Origin: Abyssibius sp040880065
GTDB taxonomy: Bacteria > Pseudomonadota > Alphaproteobacteria > Rhodobacterales > Rhodobacteraceae
Length of the DNA stretch: 64,000 nt
Direction: 5' to 3'
NCBI GenBank assembly: GCA_040880065.1
Contig: JBBDJE010000038.1
Location: forward strand, 43,156 to 107,155
Part shown: piece after piece, positions 24,914-33,582 of the stretch
Layout: each line of letters begins with the position of its first letter
Position numbering within the stretch: position 1 is the stretch's first letter
Notes under the pieces: generated by a model
Seen by the model: only the letters and a program-made list of their open reading frames with translations
Databases searched by the model: none
What the model was told of the DNA's origin: nothing
Position numbers and translations under genes: made by a program

Positions 24914-26128
24914 TTATTCGGCTAGCTCTCGTGTCAGGCGGCGATCAATCAAAAAACAGCCTACGCCAAGCAGTATACACCAAATACCCATGAACAGGCT
25001 TTGGGTCGGGAAATCTATGCCGCGGTCAATCAAGACACCGGTTACGCCTGGGCCAATCGCCGTTGATATGACCATGACGGTTGTTACAAGCGAGCGGACC
25101 GAACCAAGGTGCCTTGTGCCATAGACGACCGGCAACAAAACCCCCCAAAGCGCGCTCGACATGCCCTGTGTGATGCCAATTACACCAAGTGCCACATACC
25201 ACGCCACAACCTGTTGTGAAGGGGCAATCAGGGCCACGCCAATGCCCATTGGCAAGAGCAGAAATGACAACAGCCGCTGTGGCCCGAAACGGTCGGCTGC
25301 CCATCCCGCGGCAAGGGCTGAGGCCACTGTTGTCACCGCAAAAGCCGAATATCCGGGCGCCATCTGGACAAGCGTCCAGCCCTTGACCTCGGCAATATGC
25401 ACCTGATGAAAGAACACGACCGTTCCGATAAAGCCCGGCGTCAGAAGAACCGGAAGCAGCGCCGGCAACAACCAATGGCGCATAGCATCGCGCCTTTGCC
25501 ACTGGCGGCCTGAAAGGCCCAGCATCTGCTTTGCATTTGTCTCGCCTTGGGGCGAGCGGTCATTGCGCAGCAAAAGCCAGAGCAGCGGGGCAACACCAAA
25601 GCCCAGAATCGCCGCGACAACCAGCCATGCCGGTTTTCCGCCAATTGTAGCGATCAACAAGACGACAGCGACGGGCAGAAAAGCCTCGCTTGCCGGGTGG
25701 CCGAGATTTGTTATCGCAACCGCCCTGCCCCGTGTCGCCTCGAACCAGCGGCCCATGGCGGTCATCGCGATATGGCCGAACATGCCCTGACCGCAGAACC
25801 TGAGAATAAACAACGAAAGGCCCAGAAACCAGATGGATTGCGCGGTGGCCATGCCGATACAGGCAATCGCAAACACCAGCGCGATGAACGGCGCAAGATA
25901 CGAGAGGCGGACAGTATCTGCGACCGATCCGCGCCAGAACAATAGGCCGGCAGAACAAAGTGTGGCCGCCGTATACAGGCTGCCCCAGCCACCGTCCGTC
26001 AAACCATGCTCAGCCTTGATTGTGCCCGCAAACAGCGAAATAAACCATGTCTGACCAAAGGCGGACGCAAAGGTCAGCAAGAACCCCGCGCTCAACCAAC
26101 GCAGGTTCAACTTCAAGAACACCAACAT
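24914..26128 (-). CDS. MFS transporter
   Basis: A 404-aa membrane protein with about twelve predicted helices and major facilitator features: an N-terminal LNLRWLSAGFLLTFASAFGQTWFISLF helix, a central cytoplasmic loop (RNDRSPQGETNAKQML), and the second half AAGWAADRFGPQRLLSF, a variant of the GxxxDRxGRR loop. Substrate is unknown. It is the last gene of a leftward stretch; a 230-bp gap (26,129-26,360) upstream shows no gene I can support and presumably contains its promoter. Confidence 0.85.
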   Translation of the reverse strand: MLVFLKLNLRWLSAGFLLTFASAFGQTWFISLFAGTIKAEHGLTDGGWGSLYTAATLCSAGLLFWRGSVADTVRLSYLAPFIALVFAIACIGMATAQSIWFLGLSLFILRFCGQGMFGHIAMTAMGRWFEATRGRAVAITNLGHPASEAFLPVAVVLLIATIGGKPAWLVVAAILGFGVAPLLWLLLRNDRSPQGETNAKQMLGLSGRQWQRRDAMRHWLLPALLPVLLTPGFIGTVVFFHQVHIAEVKGWTLVQMAPGYSAFAVTTVASALAAGWAADRFGPQRLLSFLLLPMGIGVALIAPSQQVVAWYVALGVIGITQGMSSALWGVLLPVVYGTRHLGSVRSLVTTVMVISTAIGPGVTGVLIDRGIDFPTQSLFMGIWCILLGVGCFLIDRRLTRELAE

Positions 26129-26360
26129 TTATCAACCTCGGGCTTTCTCGCCAACAGTTTGCAGCGCTTCGGCGTTACTTCCGAACCGCACAGACCGCTT
26201 AACGAGGATAGGGGAGTCGTCTGTCGCAAGGGTCATGGCGGCCAGCCGCCAACGCACCTGATGCACTCTGGCCAGAAAGATGCCACAGCATGTAAACGGA
26301 TGCAAGATCTGCTGATCGCGCCGCCTTGCCTGACCCCGGACATCCGGCCAGCCTGCCCGG

Positions 26361-26708
26361 CTATTTGGCGCAATCACGGCAGCGCGTGACGGTTGGGTCA
26401 AGCTCAAGCCTGCCCATCCCGATAAAATCGCCGCAATTGTCACACCATCCGAATTCCGGTGTTGCAATGCGGGCAATGGCGGCCTCAAGGGCACGGCCAC
26501 GCCCGTTTCTCCGTGCTTCCTGCGCAAAGGCCATGGCTTGCTGCTGTATGGCATCCATGCGGCTCAGGCGGCCAACGCTCTGTTGGTCAAGCTCCACAGG
26601 TTTGCGGTTTGCGGCCGTTTGCACCGACGCTTCGCGCAGGGCGCGCAGCTCCTCTTCAAGCCTTGGCAGGAACAGTGCCTCCAGGTCTTTCTGTGTTGGT
26701 TCATCCAT
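26361..26708 (-). CDS. DksA/TraR-type C4 zinc finger protein
   Basis: A 115-aa protein. An N-terminal coiled-coil hairpin (residues 1-80) is followed by a four-cysteine zinc finger, CDNC...CRDC (about 90-113), in the arrangement GWCDNCGDFIGMGRLELDPTVTRCRDC typical of the TraR/DksA family. Such proteins enter the RNA polymerase secondary channel or act as small regulators. The gene is 4 bp downstream of the universal stress protein gene and probably co-transcribed with it. The usual acidic tip residues of DksA are not obvious, so activity on polymerase is uncertain. Confidence 0.85.
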   Translation of the reverse strand: MDEPTQKDLEALFLPRLEEELRALREASVQTAANRKPVELDQQSVGRLSRMDAIQQQAMAFAQEARRNGRGRALEAAIARIATPEFGWCDNCGDFIGMGRLELDPTVTRCRDCAK

Positions 26709-26712
26709 TGGA

Positions 26713-27567
26713 CTATCGCATCAGAACAACGGGAACCTTGCAACTGCGCACCATCTCCGTTGTGGTAGAGCCGATCACAAGGCTGCGGATGCGGCTATGG
26801 CCATAGGCACCCATGACAACCATGCCAAAACCTTCGTTCTCGACCAGCTTTCCAAGCTCGGTTTCCGGCTGACCGGAAATGACGCGTGTATCCGCATCAA
26901 TCCCCGCCGCCTTCAGCATCGCCTTGGCATCTGCCAGACCTTTCTTGGTCTCAGGCGTTTCGCTGCCGACTGTAACAACAGTGATCTTGAGACCGGCAAA
27001 AAGCGTGCTGCGCGCGATATGGTCCACCGCCTTGATCGACGAGCTGCCGCCGTCATAAGCGACCAGCACCGACTCGATGGGCTGAAATGCACGCGATGCA
27101 ACAAAGACCGGGCGGTGCGCCGCGCGCACGATGCGCTCGAGGTTCGAGCCCAGATGCCCCTTGGCAAAATCCGCCGCTTCGCCACGTTTGCCGATCAGGA
27201 TGACACGGGCATCCTCTTCGATTTCGGAAATCGCCTCGACGATATCACCGTGGCGCAGTCGCGTGGTGATATCGGTCACACCGTCCTGATCGACAATCGC
27301 GCGCGCATCCTCAAGGACGGCACGACCGCGATGGCTGATCAATTTGGCCCGTTGCGCGTCCAGATCCGCCAGTTCGGCAAGAAGCTTGCTGCGCGCGCCC
27401 AAACGGATGGCGCCCGACAGGTCCGATTTCGCGGAGTTGTCGCGGCGACCGAGCACATGGATCAGTTCCACCGGGGCGTCGGTTCGCTTGGCGATCCATG
27501 CTGCGTGATGACACACGCTTTCCGAATAGATCGATCCATCCACCAGCGCGATGATTTTCTGTGTCAT
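26713..27567 (-). CDS. Tandem-domain universal stress protein
   Basis: A 284-aa protein with two Usp domains (about 1-145 and 150-284). Domain 1 begins KIIALVDGSIYSESVCHHAAW. Domain 2 begins SVLVAYDGGSSSIKAVDH and carries the ATP-binding-like GAYGHSRIRSLVIGSTTTEMVRSCKVPVVLM at its end. UspE-type proteins help survival under stress and are often tied to transport or anaerobic genes. It sits 14 bp downstream of the SulP transporter gene and 4 bp upstream of the zinc finger gene, giving a three-gene operon. Confidence 0.92.
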   Translation of the reverse strand: MTQKIIALVDGSIYSESVCHHAAWIAKRTDAPVELIHVLGRRDNSAKSDLSGAIRLGARSKLLAELADLDAQRAKLISHRGRAVLEDARAIVDQDGVTDITTRLRHGDIVEAISEIEEDARVILIGKRGEAADFAKGHLGSNLERIVRAAHRPVFVASRAFQPIESVLVAYDGGSSSIKAVDHIARSTLFAGLKITVVTVGSETPETKKGLADAKAMLKAAGIDADTRVISGQPETELGKLVENEGFGMVVMGAYGHSRIRSLVIGSTTTEMVRSCKVPVVLMR

Positions 27568-27581
27568 GGTTTTGTTCTCCC

Positions 27582-29072
27582 TCAGTGCCCCATCAACTTA
27601 TCCATCGCGCCGGGCTTGTCATGGATTGCAAGCTTGTCGACGATGGTTTCAGTCGCTTCATTCATGCCGATGACCTCGACCTCGGCACCGTCACGGCGGA
27701 ATTTCAAGATTACCATGTCCAATGCCTGCACACTGGATATATCCCAGATATGCGCCCGGCTGACATCAATTATGACCTTGGTCAAGGCTTCCTTGAAATC
27801 GAAGGCATCCATGAAATCCTCGACCGATCCGTAAAAAAGCTGGCCTTCCACAACATAGGTGCGATGGCTTCCGCTTTTGGTGATATCAGTCGTCACCTTG
27901 AACAGCTGCGCAATTTTGCCAGCAAAGAAGATGCCCGAGAGCAGCACACCGACCAGCACACCGATGGCCAGATTATGGGTGTAGACGACCGTCACAACCG
28001 TGGCGATCATCACGATCGAAGAGGAGCGCGGGTGCACCCTGAGCGCCTTGATTGACGACCATGAAAATGTCCCGATCGAGACCATGATCATGATCGCCAC
28101 AAGCGCCGCCATCGGAATGATGCTGACCAGATCACCCAGAACCAAGACCATGAACAGCAGGTAAACACCCGCCGCAAAGGATGACAGCCGCCCGCGGCCC
28201 CCGGATTTCACGTTGATGATCGACTGGCCGATCATGGCGCAGCCCGCCATGCCACCGATAAACCCGGTGGCGGTATTGGCGATACCTTGCCCGACCATTT
28301 CCTGACTGCGGTTCGATTTCGTGTCGGTCAGATCATCGACGATGTTCTGCGTCATCAGGCTTTCAAGAAGGCCCACGACAGCCACCGCCACCGAATAGGG
28401 CAGGATGATCATCAGCGTCTCGAAGGTCAGCGGAATTTGCGGGATCAGGAAAATCGGCAGCGTGTCGGGCAAATCTCCCATGTCGCCCACTGTGCGCACA
28501 TCAAGGCCAAGCGCGAAGGCCAGCGCTGTCAGAACGACAATGGTGACCAGCGGTGACGGTATCGCCGTTGTCAAAAGCGGGAACAGGTAGATGATGGCAA
28601 GACCGGCCGCGACCAGCACAAAGGTGATCCATGTCACCGTGCGCGGGTCGAGTTCGGGCAATTGCGCCATGAAAATCAGAATGGCCAGCGCGTTCACAAA
28701 ACCCGTCATGACGGATTTGGACACATAGCGCATGATGAACCCAAGCCTGAAAATACCGGCTGCGATCTGCAACAAACCTGCCAGAACCGTTGCAGCCAAC
28801 AGGTATTGCAACCCGTGGTCCTTCACGAGCGTGATCATCAGAACGGCGGTCGCGGCGGTCGCGGCTGAAATCATGCCGGGCCTGCCGCCGGTGATCGCGA
28901 TGATCACGGCGATCGAGAAGCTGGCGTAAAGCCCGACCTTCGGGTCAACACCGACAATAATCGAAAAGGCAATAGCCTCGGGGATCAGCGCCAGCGCCAC
29001 GACGAGACCGGCCAGCAAATCGCCGCGAATGTTTCCCAGCCATTGGCTGCGGTAAGCGTTTAGTGAAATCAT
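27582..29072 (-). CDS. SulP-family anion transporter with STAS domain
   Basis: A 496-aa inner-membrane transporter. It has the SulP N-terminal helices (GDLLAGLVVALALIPEAIAFSIIVGVDPKVGLY) and a later conserved block (GQGIANTATGFIGGMAGCAMIGQSIINVKSGGRGR). About 10-12 membrane helices lead to a cytoplasmic STAS domain at about residues 395-490. SulP proteins move sulfate, bicarbonate or similar anions; the substrate cannot be assigned here. I start it at the ATG at 29,072 because MISLNAYRSQWLGNIRGDLLAG matches the family, and the upstream extension is unlike it. First gene of the SulP-Usp-zinc finger operon. Confidence 0.92.
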   Translation of the reverse strand: MISLNAYRSQWLGNIRGDLLAGLVVALALIPEAIAFSIIVGVDPKVGLYASFSIAVIIAITGGRPGMISAATAATAVLMITLVKDHGLQYLLAATVLAGLLQIAAGIFRLGFIMRYVSKSVMTGFVNALAILIFMAQLPELDPRTVTWITFVLVAAGLAIIYLFPLLTTAIPSPLVTIVVLTALAFALGLDVRTVGDMGDLPDTLPIFLIPQIPLTFETLMIILPYSVAVAVVGLLESLMTQNIVDDLTDTKSNRSQEMVGQGIANTATGFIGGMAGCAMIGQSIINVKSGGRGRLSSFAAGVYLLFMVLVLGDLVSIIPMAALVAIMIMVSIGTFSWSSIKALRVHPRSSSIVMIATVVTVVYTHNLAIGVLVGVLLSGIFFAGKIAQLFKVTTDITKSGSHRTYVVEGQLFYGSVEDFMDAFDFKEALTKVIIDVSRAHIWDISSVQALDMVILKFRRDGAEVEVIGMNEATETIVDKLAIHDKPGAMDKLMGH

Positions 29073-29331
29073 GTATATAGGTTTCCGATACCGGCGCGGC
29101 AAAAGAGGCAGGGCCGGCGTGTGTTTGCACAATTGTCTGTAATTGTCCGGCGGATCGGCGGCCGGAAGAGCCACCCGGTAACTCTCCCGGGTCCAGATTT
29201 GTTGCGCTAGCCCTTAGAGGGTTCTGAGGCGAAGGGCAACTCATTAGCGAGATAAAATCAAACCCCGTTTCGTTTAGTGTTACGCAACGCCCAGCACCCC
29301 AAAAAATGGCAGAAAATAACCCTGCCGCGCG
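29073..29331. other. Intergenic region upstream of the SulP gene
   Basis: About 260 bases between the end of fghA and the SulP start, both on the minus strand. No gene is supported. The part near 29,225-29,275 is AT-rich and is the likely place for the leftward promoter of the SulP operon. An imperfect CCCGGT / CCGGG inverted repeat lies around 29,171-29,190. Confidence 0.4.
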
Positions 29332-30168
29332 TTATTCCATTGCCGCCCACAATGCCTCGGCATGATGGGCGATATGGTCGCGCATGAAGGTGGATATGAA
29401 GAAATAACTATGGTCATAGCCCGGCTGCATGCGGAACACGCCGGGTTGGCGGCGCTCGGCCATGGCTGCGGCCAGCGCCTCGGGGCGCAACAGGTCAAGG
29501 AACTGGTCATCCGTGCCTTGGTCGATCAGCACCGCGCCATCAAAACCTTTTTCAGCCATCAACAGGCTGGCATCATGCTTGGCCCAAATATTGGCATCCT
29601 GCCCCAGATAGGCAGCAAACTGCTTGCGGCCCCAGTCCGAGGCGACGGGGTTGGCGATGGGGGCAAGGGCCGAAAGGCTGGTATATTGGCCGGGGTTGCG
29701 CATGGCGAGCGTCAGCGCGCCGTGCCCGCCCATGGAATGGCCGGTAATGCCCTGCGCCTCGCCAAAAGCAAAGTTGCGCGCCAGAACTTCGGGCAATTCG
29801 CGCGCGATATAGCTGCCCATCTGGTAATGCGCCACCCATGGTGCCTCGGTCGCATCCACATAAAACCCCGCGCCCTTGCCAAGGTCAAAGGCTTCATCAT
29901 CGGCCACGCCGTCGCCGCGCGGCGAAGTGTCGGGGAAAACCAGCGCCAGCCCGAACTCCGCCGCATGGGCCTGCGCACCCGCCTTGACCATGGCGTTCTC
30001 ATGCGTGCAGGTCAGCCCCGACAGATACCACAGCACCGGCACCGGGCCTTCCGCTGCCTGTGGCGGGGTGAAAACGGCAAAGGTCATATCGCAATCGCAA
30101 ACATCGGAGCGGTGGGAATAAACGCCCTGAACGCCCCCGAAGGCACGGTTTTCGGAAATGGTTTTCAT
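29332..30168 (-). CDS. fghA: S-formylglutathione hydrolase
   Basis: A 278-aa alpha/beta hydrolase of the esterase D family that releases formate and glutathione in the formaldehyde oxidation pathway. Motifs: VLWYLSGLTCTHENAMVKAG near the N-terminus, the nucleophile serine in GHSMGGHGAL, DQGTDDQFL around the acid residue, and the histidine in GYDHSYFFISTFM. It works with the class III alcohol dehydrogenase at 32,051. Its ATG is 3 bp after the NYN-LOTUS stop, with AGGATAA in the overlap region, so it belongs to that operon. Confidence 0.95.
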   Translation of the reverse strand: MKTISENRAFGGVQGVYSHRSDVCDCDMTFAVFTPPQAAEGPVPVLWYLSGLTCTHENAMVKAGAQAHAAEFGLALVFPDTSPRGDGVADDEAFDLGKGAGFYVDATEAPWVAHYQMGSYIARELPEVLARNFAFGEAQGITGHSMGGHGALTLAMRNPGQYTSLSALAPIANPVASDWGRKQFAAYLGQDANIWAKHDASLLMAEKGFDGAVLIDQGTDDQFLDLLRPEALAAAMAERRQPGVFRMQPGYDHSYFFISTFMRDHIAHHAEALWAAME

Positions 30169-30171
30169 GGG

Positions 30172-31005
30172 TTATCCTTTGGCTGGGCCCGAGGCGGGTT
30201 TCTTCTTTGGGGCTTGGGCGGGCTTGATGCGCACGCGCGCGGTATTACCCTGCATTTCCACATCAAAATGGCCGGAACTGCGCACAACATCCACCAGTTT
30301 GGTGTGGCCATAGTCGCGCGGATCAAAGTCAGAGCGGACGGCACGGATTTTGGACCCGAGTGCTGATAGCGGCATCCATTCGACAACATCACTGCCGGCC
30401 ATGGCCTTGCGGATGATGGGCACGGCCTTGCTGGGCGGCAGCACTGCGCGGGCCTCGGGTGGATTGGACTCACCTTCGGGCTTTGGCTGCTCCGGCTTGG
30501 GGGTATTGCTAGCCTCCGGGGCGGCGGCCTGTTCGGCTGGCGTTGCCGGTGCGACTATGTTCTCGATATAGATGAACTGGTTGCAGGCTTCCCGAAAGCT
30601 TGCCGGGGTTTTTCTTTCGCCGATGCCGAACACCACCAGCCCCTGTTCGCGAATGCGGCTGGCGAGGCGGGTGAAATCGCTGTCGGATGACACCAGCACA
30701 AAACCGTCGAACCGGCCTGTATGCATCAGGTCCATCGCGTCAATCACCAGCGCAATGTCACTGGCATTCTTGCCCTTGGTATTGGCATGTTGCTGATGTG
30801 CAACCAGCGCATGCTTGCCAAATACCCGGTTCCAGCCATTCATGTTGGGGCTGGAAAAATCGCCATAGACGCGGCGCACAGCCGCCTCGCCCAAACCCGC
30901 GATCTCATCGAAAATATCGCCCGCATCGGTAGGTTTGATGTTGTCGCCGTCGATCAGAACAGCCAAAAGCTGCCGCCGCGCCTCGCCGTTCTGACCATCT
31001 GCCAT
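30172..31005 (-). CDS. NYN-domain RNase-like protein with C-terminal LOTUS/OST-HTH domain
   Basis: A 277-aa protein. The NYN (LabA/DUF88) domain spans residues 12-135 with the acidic metal-binding positions in VLIDGDN (D19, D21), NASDIALVIDAMDL (D83) and VSSDSDF. A Pro/Glu-rich linker (150-195) leads to a LOTUS/OST-HTH domain (about 196-270, IIRKAMAGSDVVEWMPLSALGSKIR). NYN domains resemble PIN nucleases and LOTUS domains bind RNA, so an RNA-processing or decay role is likely. It is wedged between the ClpP-like and fghA genes with 3-bp gaps on both sides. Confidence 0.88.
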   Translation of the reverse strand: MADGQNGEARRQLLAVLIDGDNIKPTDAGDIFDEIAGLGEAAVRRVYGDFSSPNMNGWNRVFGKHALVAHQQHANTKGKNASDIALVIDAMDLMHTGRFDGFVLVSSDSDFTRLASRIREQGLVVFGIGERKTPASFREACNQFIYIENIVAPATPAEQAAAPEASNTPKPEQPKPEGESNPPEARAVLPPSKAVPIIRKAMAGSDVVEWMPLSALGSKIRAVRSDFDPRDYGHTKLVDVVRSSGHFDVEMQGNTARVRIKPAQAPKKKPASGPAKG

Positions 31006-31008
31006 AGC

Positions 31009-31587
31009 TTAACCCAACGCATCCACCGAGCGGATCACCTTGCCGAGCAGCCCATATTTCAGCGCCTCATCGGTGTTCAGCCAAAAATCGCGCTTGGTGT
31101 CTTGGGCAATGCGTTCAGCAGTCTGGCCTGTCGCTTCGGCAAACAGCTTGTGGAAGCGTTCGCTCATCTGGCGGATCTGTTCAGCCTGAATTTGTATATC
31201 AGAGGCCGAACCGCCGATGCCGCCGCTGGGTTGGTGCAGCAAAAAGCGCGTATTGGGCAGGCAGAAGCGGTTCTCTAGCGCCGCGCCCACGAAAATCAGC
31301 GCGCCGGCCGAGGCAACCCAGCCCGAACCGATGGTGCGCACAGTCGGGCGGATGAACTTGATCATGTCATGCACCATGTCGCCGCTTTCCACATGCCCGC
31401 CGGGCGAGGAAATGAACATGTTGATCGGCGCGTCGCTGTCTTCGGCCAAGGCAAGCAAATGCGTGACCGTGCGGCTGGCCAGCTTGTCATTGATCGGGCC
31501 GGTCACGATAACCGTGCGGCTTTTGAAAAACAGCCGCTCAACCGGTGTGCTGGGGTTTTCGTCTTTGTCTTGGGGTTCGTCGTTCAT
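31009..31587 (-). CDS. ClpP-like serine protease
   Basis: A 192-aa ClpP-family protease. The catalytic triad is present in diverged surroundings: S93 in GSGWVASAGALI, H118 in RFLLHQPSGG and an aspartate in DTKRDFWL (D167). INMFISSPGGHVESG is the substrate-strand motif. It lacks the usual MGAAASMGA and RIMIHQP wording, so it is a ClpP paralogue rather than the housekeeping subunit and may use a different unfoldase or none. The ATG at 31,587 has AAAGGCAGAG upstream. It lies inside the formaldehyde-oxidation operon. Confidence 0.88.
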   Translation of the reverse strand: MNDEPQDKDENPSTPVERLFFKSRTVIVTGPINDKLASRTVTHLLALAEDSDAPINMFISSPGGHVESGDMVHDMIKFIRPTVRTIGSGWVASAGALIFVGAALENRFCLPNTRFLLHQPSGGIGGSASDIQIQAEQIRQMSERFHKLFAEATGQTAERIAQDTKRDFWLNTDEALKYGLLGKVIRSVDALG

Positions 31588-31658
31588 CACTCTGCCTTTA
31601 TTGTTTCGCAGCTTATGTGGGGCATCTGCGCGCAATACACAACACCCCGAGATATTGG

Positions 31659-32051
31659 TTAATTGTCCGGCGCGGCGGGCGGGCAGGGCATTTGCCCGGT
31701 CAGCGCCGCAAGATAGGCCTGCAGCTTTTCCGCCGGGACAGGCGCAACCAGAATACTGCCCCCGGCGATGCGCTCGCGAATGACCAGGCGTAAAAGCACC
31801 GTGCCGCACACGGCAAGCTGCGCCTCTTGGCCTATATTCTCGCCCGTCAGCTTGGCGATCTGGCGCGCCAGATCGGGGCCAAACTGCAGCATAAGGCCGG
31901 GCTGGTAGCTATCGACGATCTCTACACCGGACAGATCGTCTGGCGCGGCAACAATTGCAACCGAACCCACGCGCAATTCCAGCACCGGCGTATCGGCCAG
32001 CGCCGGGGTTGCCATGGCCAATGCCAAGAACAGGCCGCTGGCGGCGCGCAT
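31659..32051 (-). CDS. Small exported protein of unknown function
   Basis: A 130-aa protein with a clear signal peptide (MRAASGLFLALAMATPALA). The mature part has strands such as LELRVGSVAIVAAPDDLSGVEIV and a segment recalling the SecD periplasmic head domain (QFGPDLARQIAKLTGENIGQEAQLAVCGTVLL), with two cysteines that could form a disulfide. Its ATG overlaps the alcohol dehydrogenase stop (TGATG), which implies translational coupling. I do not recognise a defined family. Confidence 0.7.
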   Translation of the reverse strand: MRAASGLFLALAMATPALADTPVLELRVGSVAIVAAPDDLSGVEIVDSYQPGLMLQFGPDLARQIAKLTGENIGQEAQLAVCGTVLLRLVIRERIAGGSILVAPVPAEKLQAYLAALTGQMPCPPAAPDN

Positions 32052-33163
32052 CAATACACAACCACGCCGCGGATGCTCTTGCCCTCATGCATCAGCTCAA
32101 ACCCCTTGTTGATATCCTCCAGCCCCATTGTGTGGGTAATCATCGGGTCGATCTCGATCTTGCCGTCCATATACCAATCGACAATCTTGGGCACATCGGT
32201 GCGGCCGCGCGCCCCGCCAAAAGCCGTGCCGCGCCAGCTACGCCCGGTCACAAGCTGGAAGGGGCGGGTGGAAATTTCGGCCCCCGCCGGTGCCACGCCG
32301 ATGATGATGCTTTCACCCCAGCCCTTATGGGCAGATTCCAGCGCCGTGCGCATCACCTGCACATTGCCGGTGGCATCGAATGTATAATCGGCCCCGCCGC
32401 CGGTCAGCTCCACCAGATGGCCGACAAGGTCGCCCGCAACCTCTTTCGGGTTCACGAAATCGGTCATGCCAAAGCGCTTGCCCATTTCAACCTTGCCGGG
32501 GTTGATGTCGACCCCGACAATCTGGTCCGCCCCCGCCAGCCGCAGCCCCTGAATAACGTTCAGCCCGATGCCGCCAAGCCCGAACACAATCGCCCGGCTG
32601 CCAATTTCCACCTTGGCGGTGTTGATCACCGCACCAATCCCCGTGGTGACCCCGCAGCCGATATAGCAAATCTTGTCAAAGGGCGCGTCCTTGCGCACCT
32701 TGGCGAGCGCGATTTCCGGCAGCACAGTATGGTTGGAAAAGGTCGAACAGCCCATGTAATGCAGAATGGGTGTGCCATCGAGCATGGAAAACCGGCTGGT
32801 GCCATCGGGCATGACACCCGCACCTTGCGTTGTGCGGATTTTCTGGCACAGGTTGGTTTTAGGGTTCAGGCAATAGTCGCATTCGCGGCATTCCGGCGTG
32901 TAAAGCGGGATGACATGGTCGCCCGGTTGCAGGCTGGTCACACCGGGGCCAACCTCCAGCACCACGCCCGCACCCTCATGGCCCAGAATGGCCGGAAAGG
33001 CCCCTTCCGGGTCAGCGCCCGAGCGGGTGAACTCGTCGGTATGGCACAGACCGGTGGCCTTGATCTCCACCAGAACCTCGCCCGCCTTCGGGCCTTCAAG
33101 GTTCACCTCCATAATTTCAAGCGGCTTGCCGGCGGCAAGGGCGACTGCGGCGCGTGTTCTCAT
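32051..33163 (-). CDS. S-(hydroxymethyl)glutathione dehydrogenase / class III alcohol dehydrogenase
   Basis: A 370-aa zinc-dependent dehydrogenase oxidising the formaldehyde-glutathione adduct with NAD. Motifs: catalytic-zinc ligands in ATGLCHTDEFTRSG and GHEGAG, the structural-zinc cysteines in CRECDYCLNPKTNLC, IGCGVTTG, and the NAD-binding GLGGIGLNVIQG. The C-terminus matches glutathione-dependent enzymes. GAGGAGG precedes the ATG at 33,163, so I use that start rather than a longer one. First gene of the operon leading to the exported protein, ClpP-like, NYN-LOTUS and fghA genes. Confidence 0.95.
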   Translation of the reverse strand: MRTRAAVALAAGKPLEIMEVNLEGPKAGEVLVEIKATGLCHTDEFTRSGADPEGAFPAILGHEGAGVVLEVGPGVTSLQPGDHVIPLYTPECRECDYCLNPKTNLCQKIRTTQGAGVMPDGTSRFSMLDGTPILHYMGCSTFSNHTVLPEIALAKVRKDAPFDKICYIGCGVTTGIGAVINTAKVEIGSRAIVFGLGGIGLNVIQGLRLAGADQIVGVDINPGKVEMGKRFGMTDFVNPKEVAGDLVGHLVELTGGGADYTFDATGNVQVMRTALESAHKGWGESIIIGVAPAGAEISTRPFQLVTGRSWRGTAFGGARGRTDVPKIVDWYMDGKIEIDPMITHTMGLEDINKGFELMHEGKSIRGVVVY

Positions 33164-33309
33164 CGAATCCTCCTCTGCGTTTGGCAACAGTTTTGAGCAA
33201 ACGCCGCAAAGGGGCAAGGGCGCAGGCAAGGAATCGCCCGCAAACCGCTGCATTACTTGACCCTGACCGGGCCACAGCCTAGCCTGCCCCCAAATTCGAG
33301 GAGACTACG

Positions 33310-33582
33310 ATGACCCATAAACCTTTTACCCTGTTCGCAGTGCCATTTCTGGCGCTTGCCGCCTGTGATACCGCCGCGATACCAGCGGGCGAGGATGCTT
33401 GCGGCGCTTCGGCCCTGCAAGATCTGGTTGACCAGCCCGCCGACCGGCTGGCCACCATGCGTTTTGTGGCCCCGATGCGCGTGCTGCGCCCGAACAGCGC
33501 CGCCACGATGGACCACCGCCCCGAGCGCATCAACATCGCAGTCGACAATCGCGGCGTGATAACCAGCGTGACCTGCGGCTAG
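33310..33582 (+). CDS. I78-family protease inhibitor lipoprotein
   Basis: A 90-aa lipoprotein (lipobox LAAC, Cys about residue 19). The mature part is an Inhibitor_I78 domain: CGASALQDLVDQPADRL, RVLRPNSAATMDHRPERINIAVDNRGVI and a final CG, with the two cysteines expected to form a disulfide. I78 proteins inhibit serine proteases; an envelope role is inferred. GGAG lies upstream of the ATG. It is divergent from the alcohol dehydrogenase gene and its end overlaps the convergent lipoprotein gene by four bases. Confidence 0.85.
   Translation: MTHKPFTLFAVPFLALAACDTAAIPAGEDACGASALQDLVDQPADRLATMRFVAPMRVLRPNSAATMDHRPERINIAVDNRGVITSVTCG

Noticed and set aside
29362..30366. 334-codon plus-strand frame opposite fghA
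   Set aside because: Shadow frame in high-GC DNA; fghA on the other strand is unmistakable.
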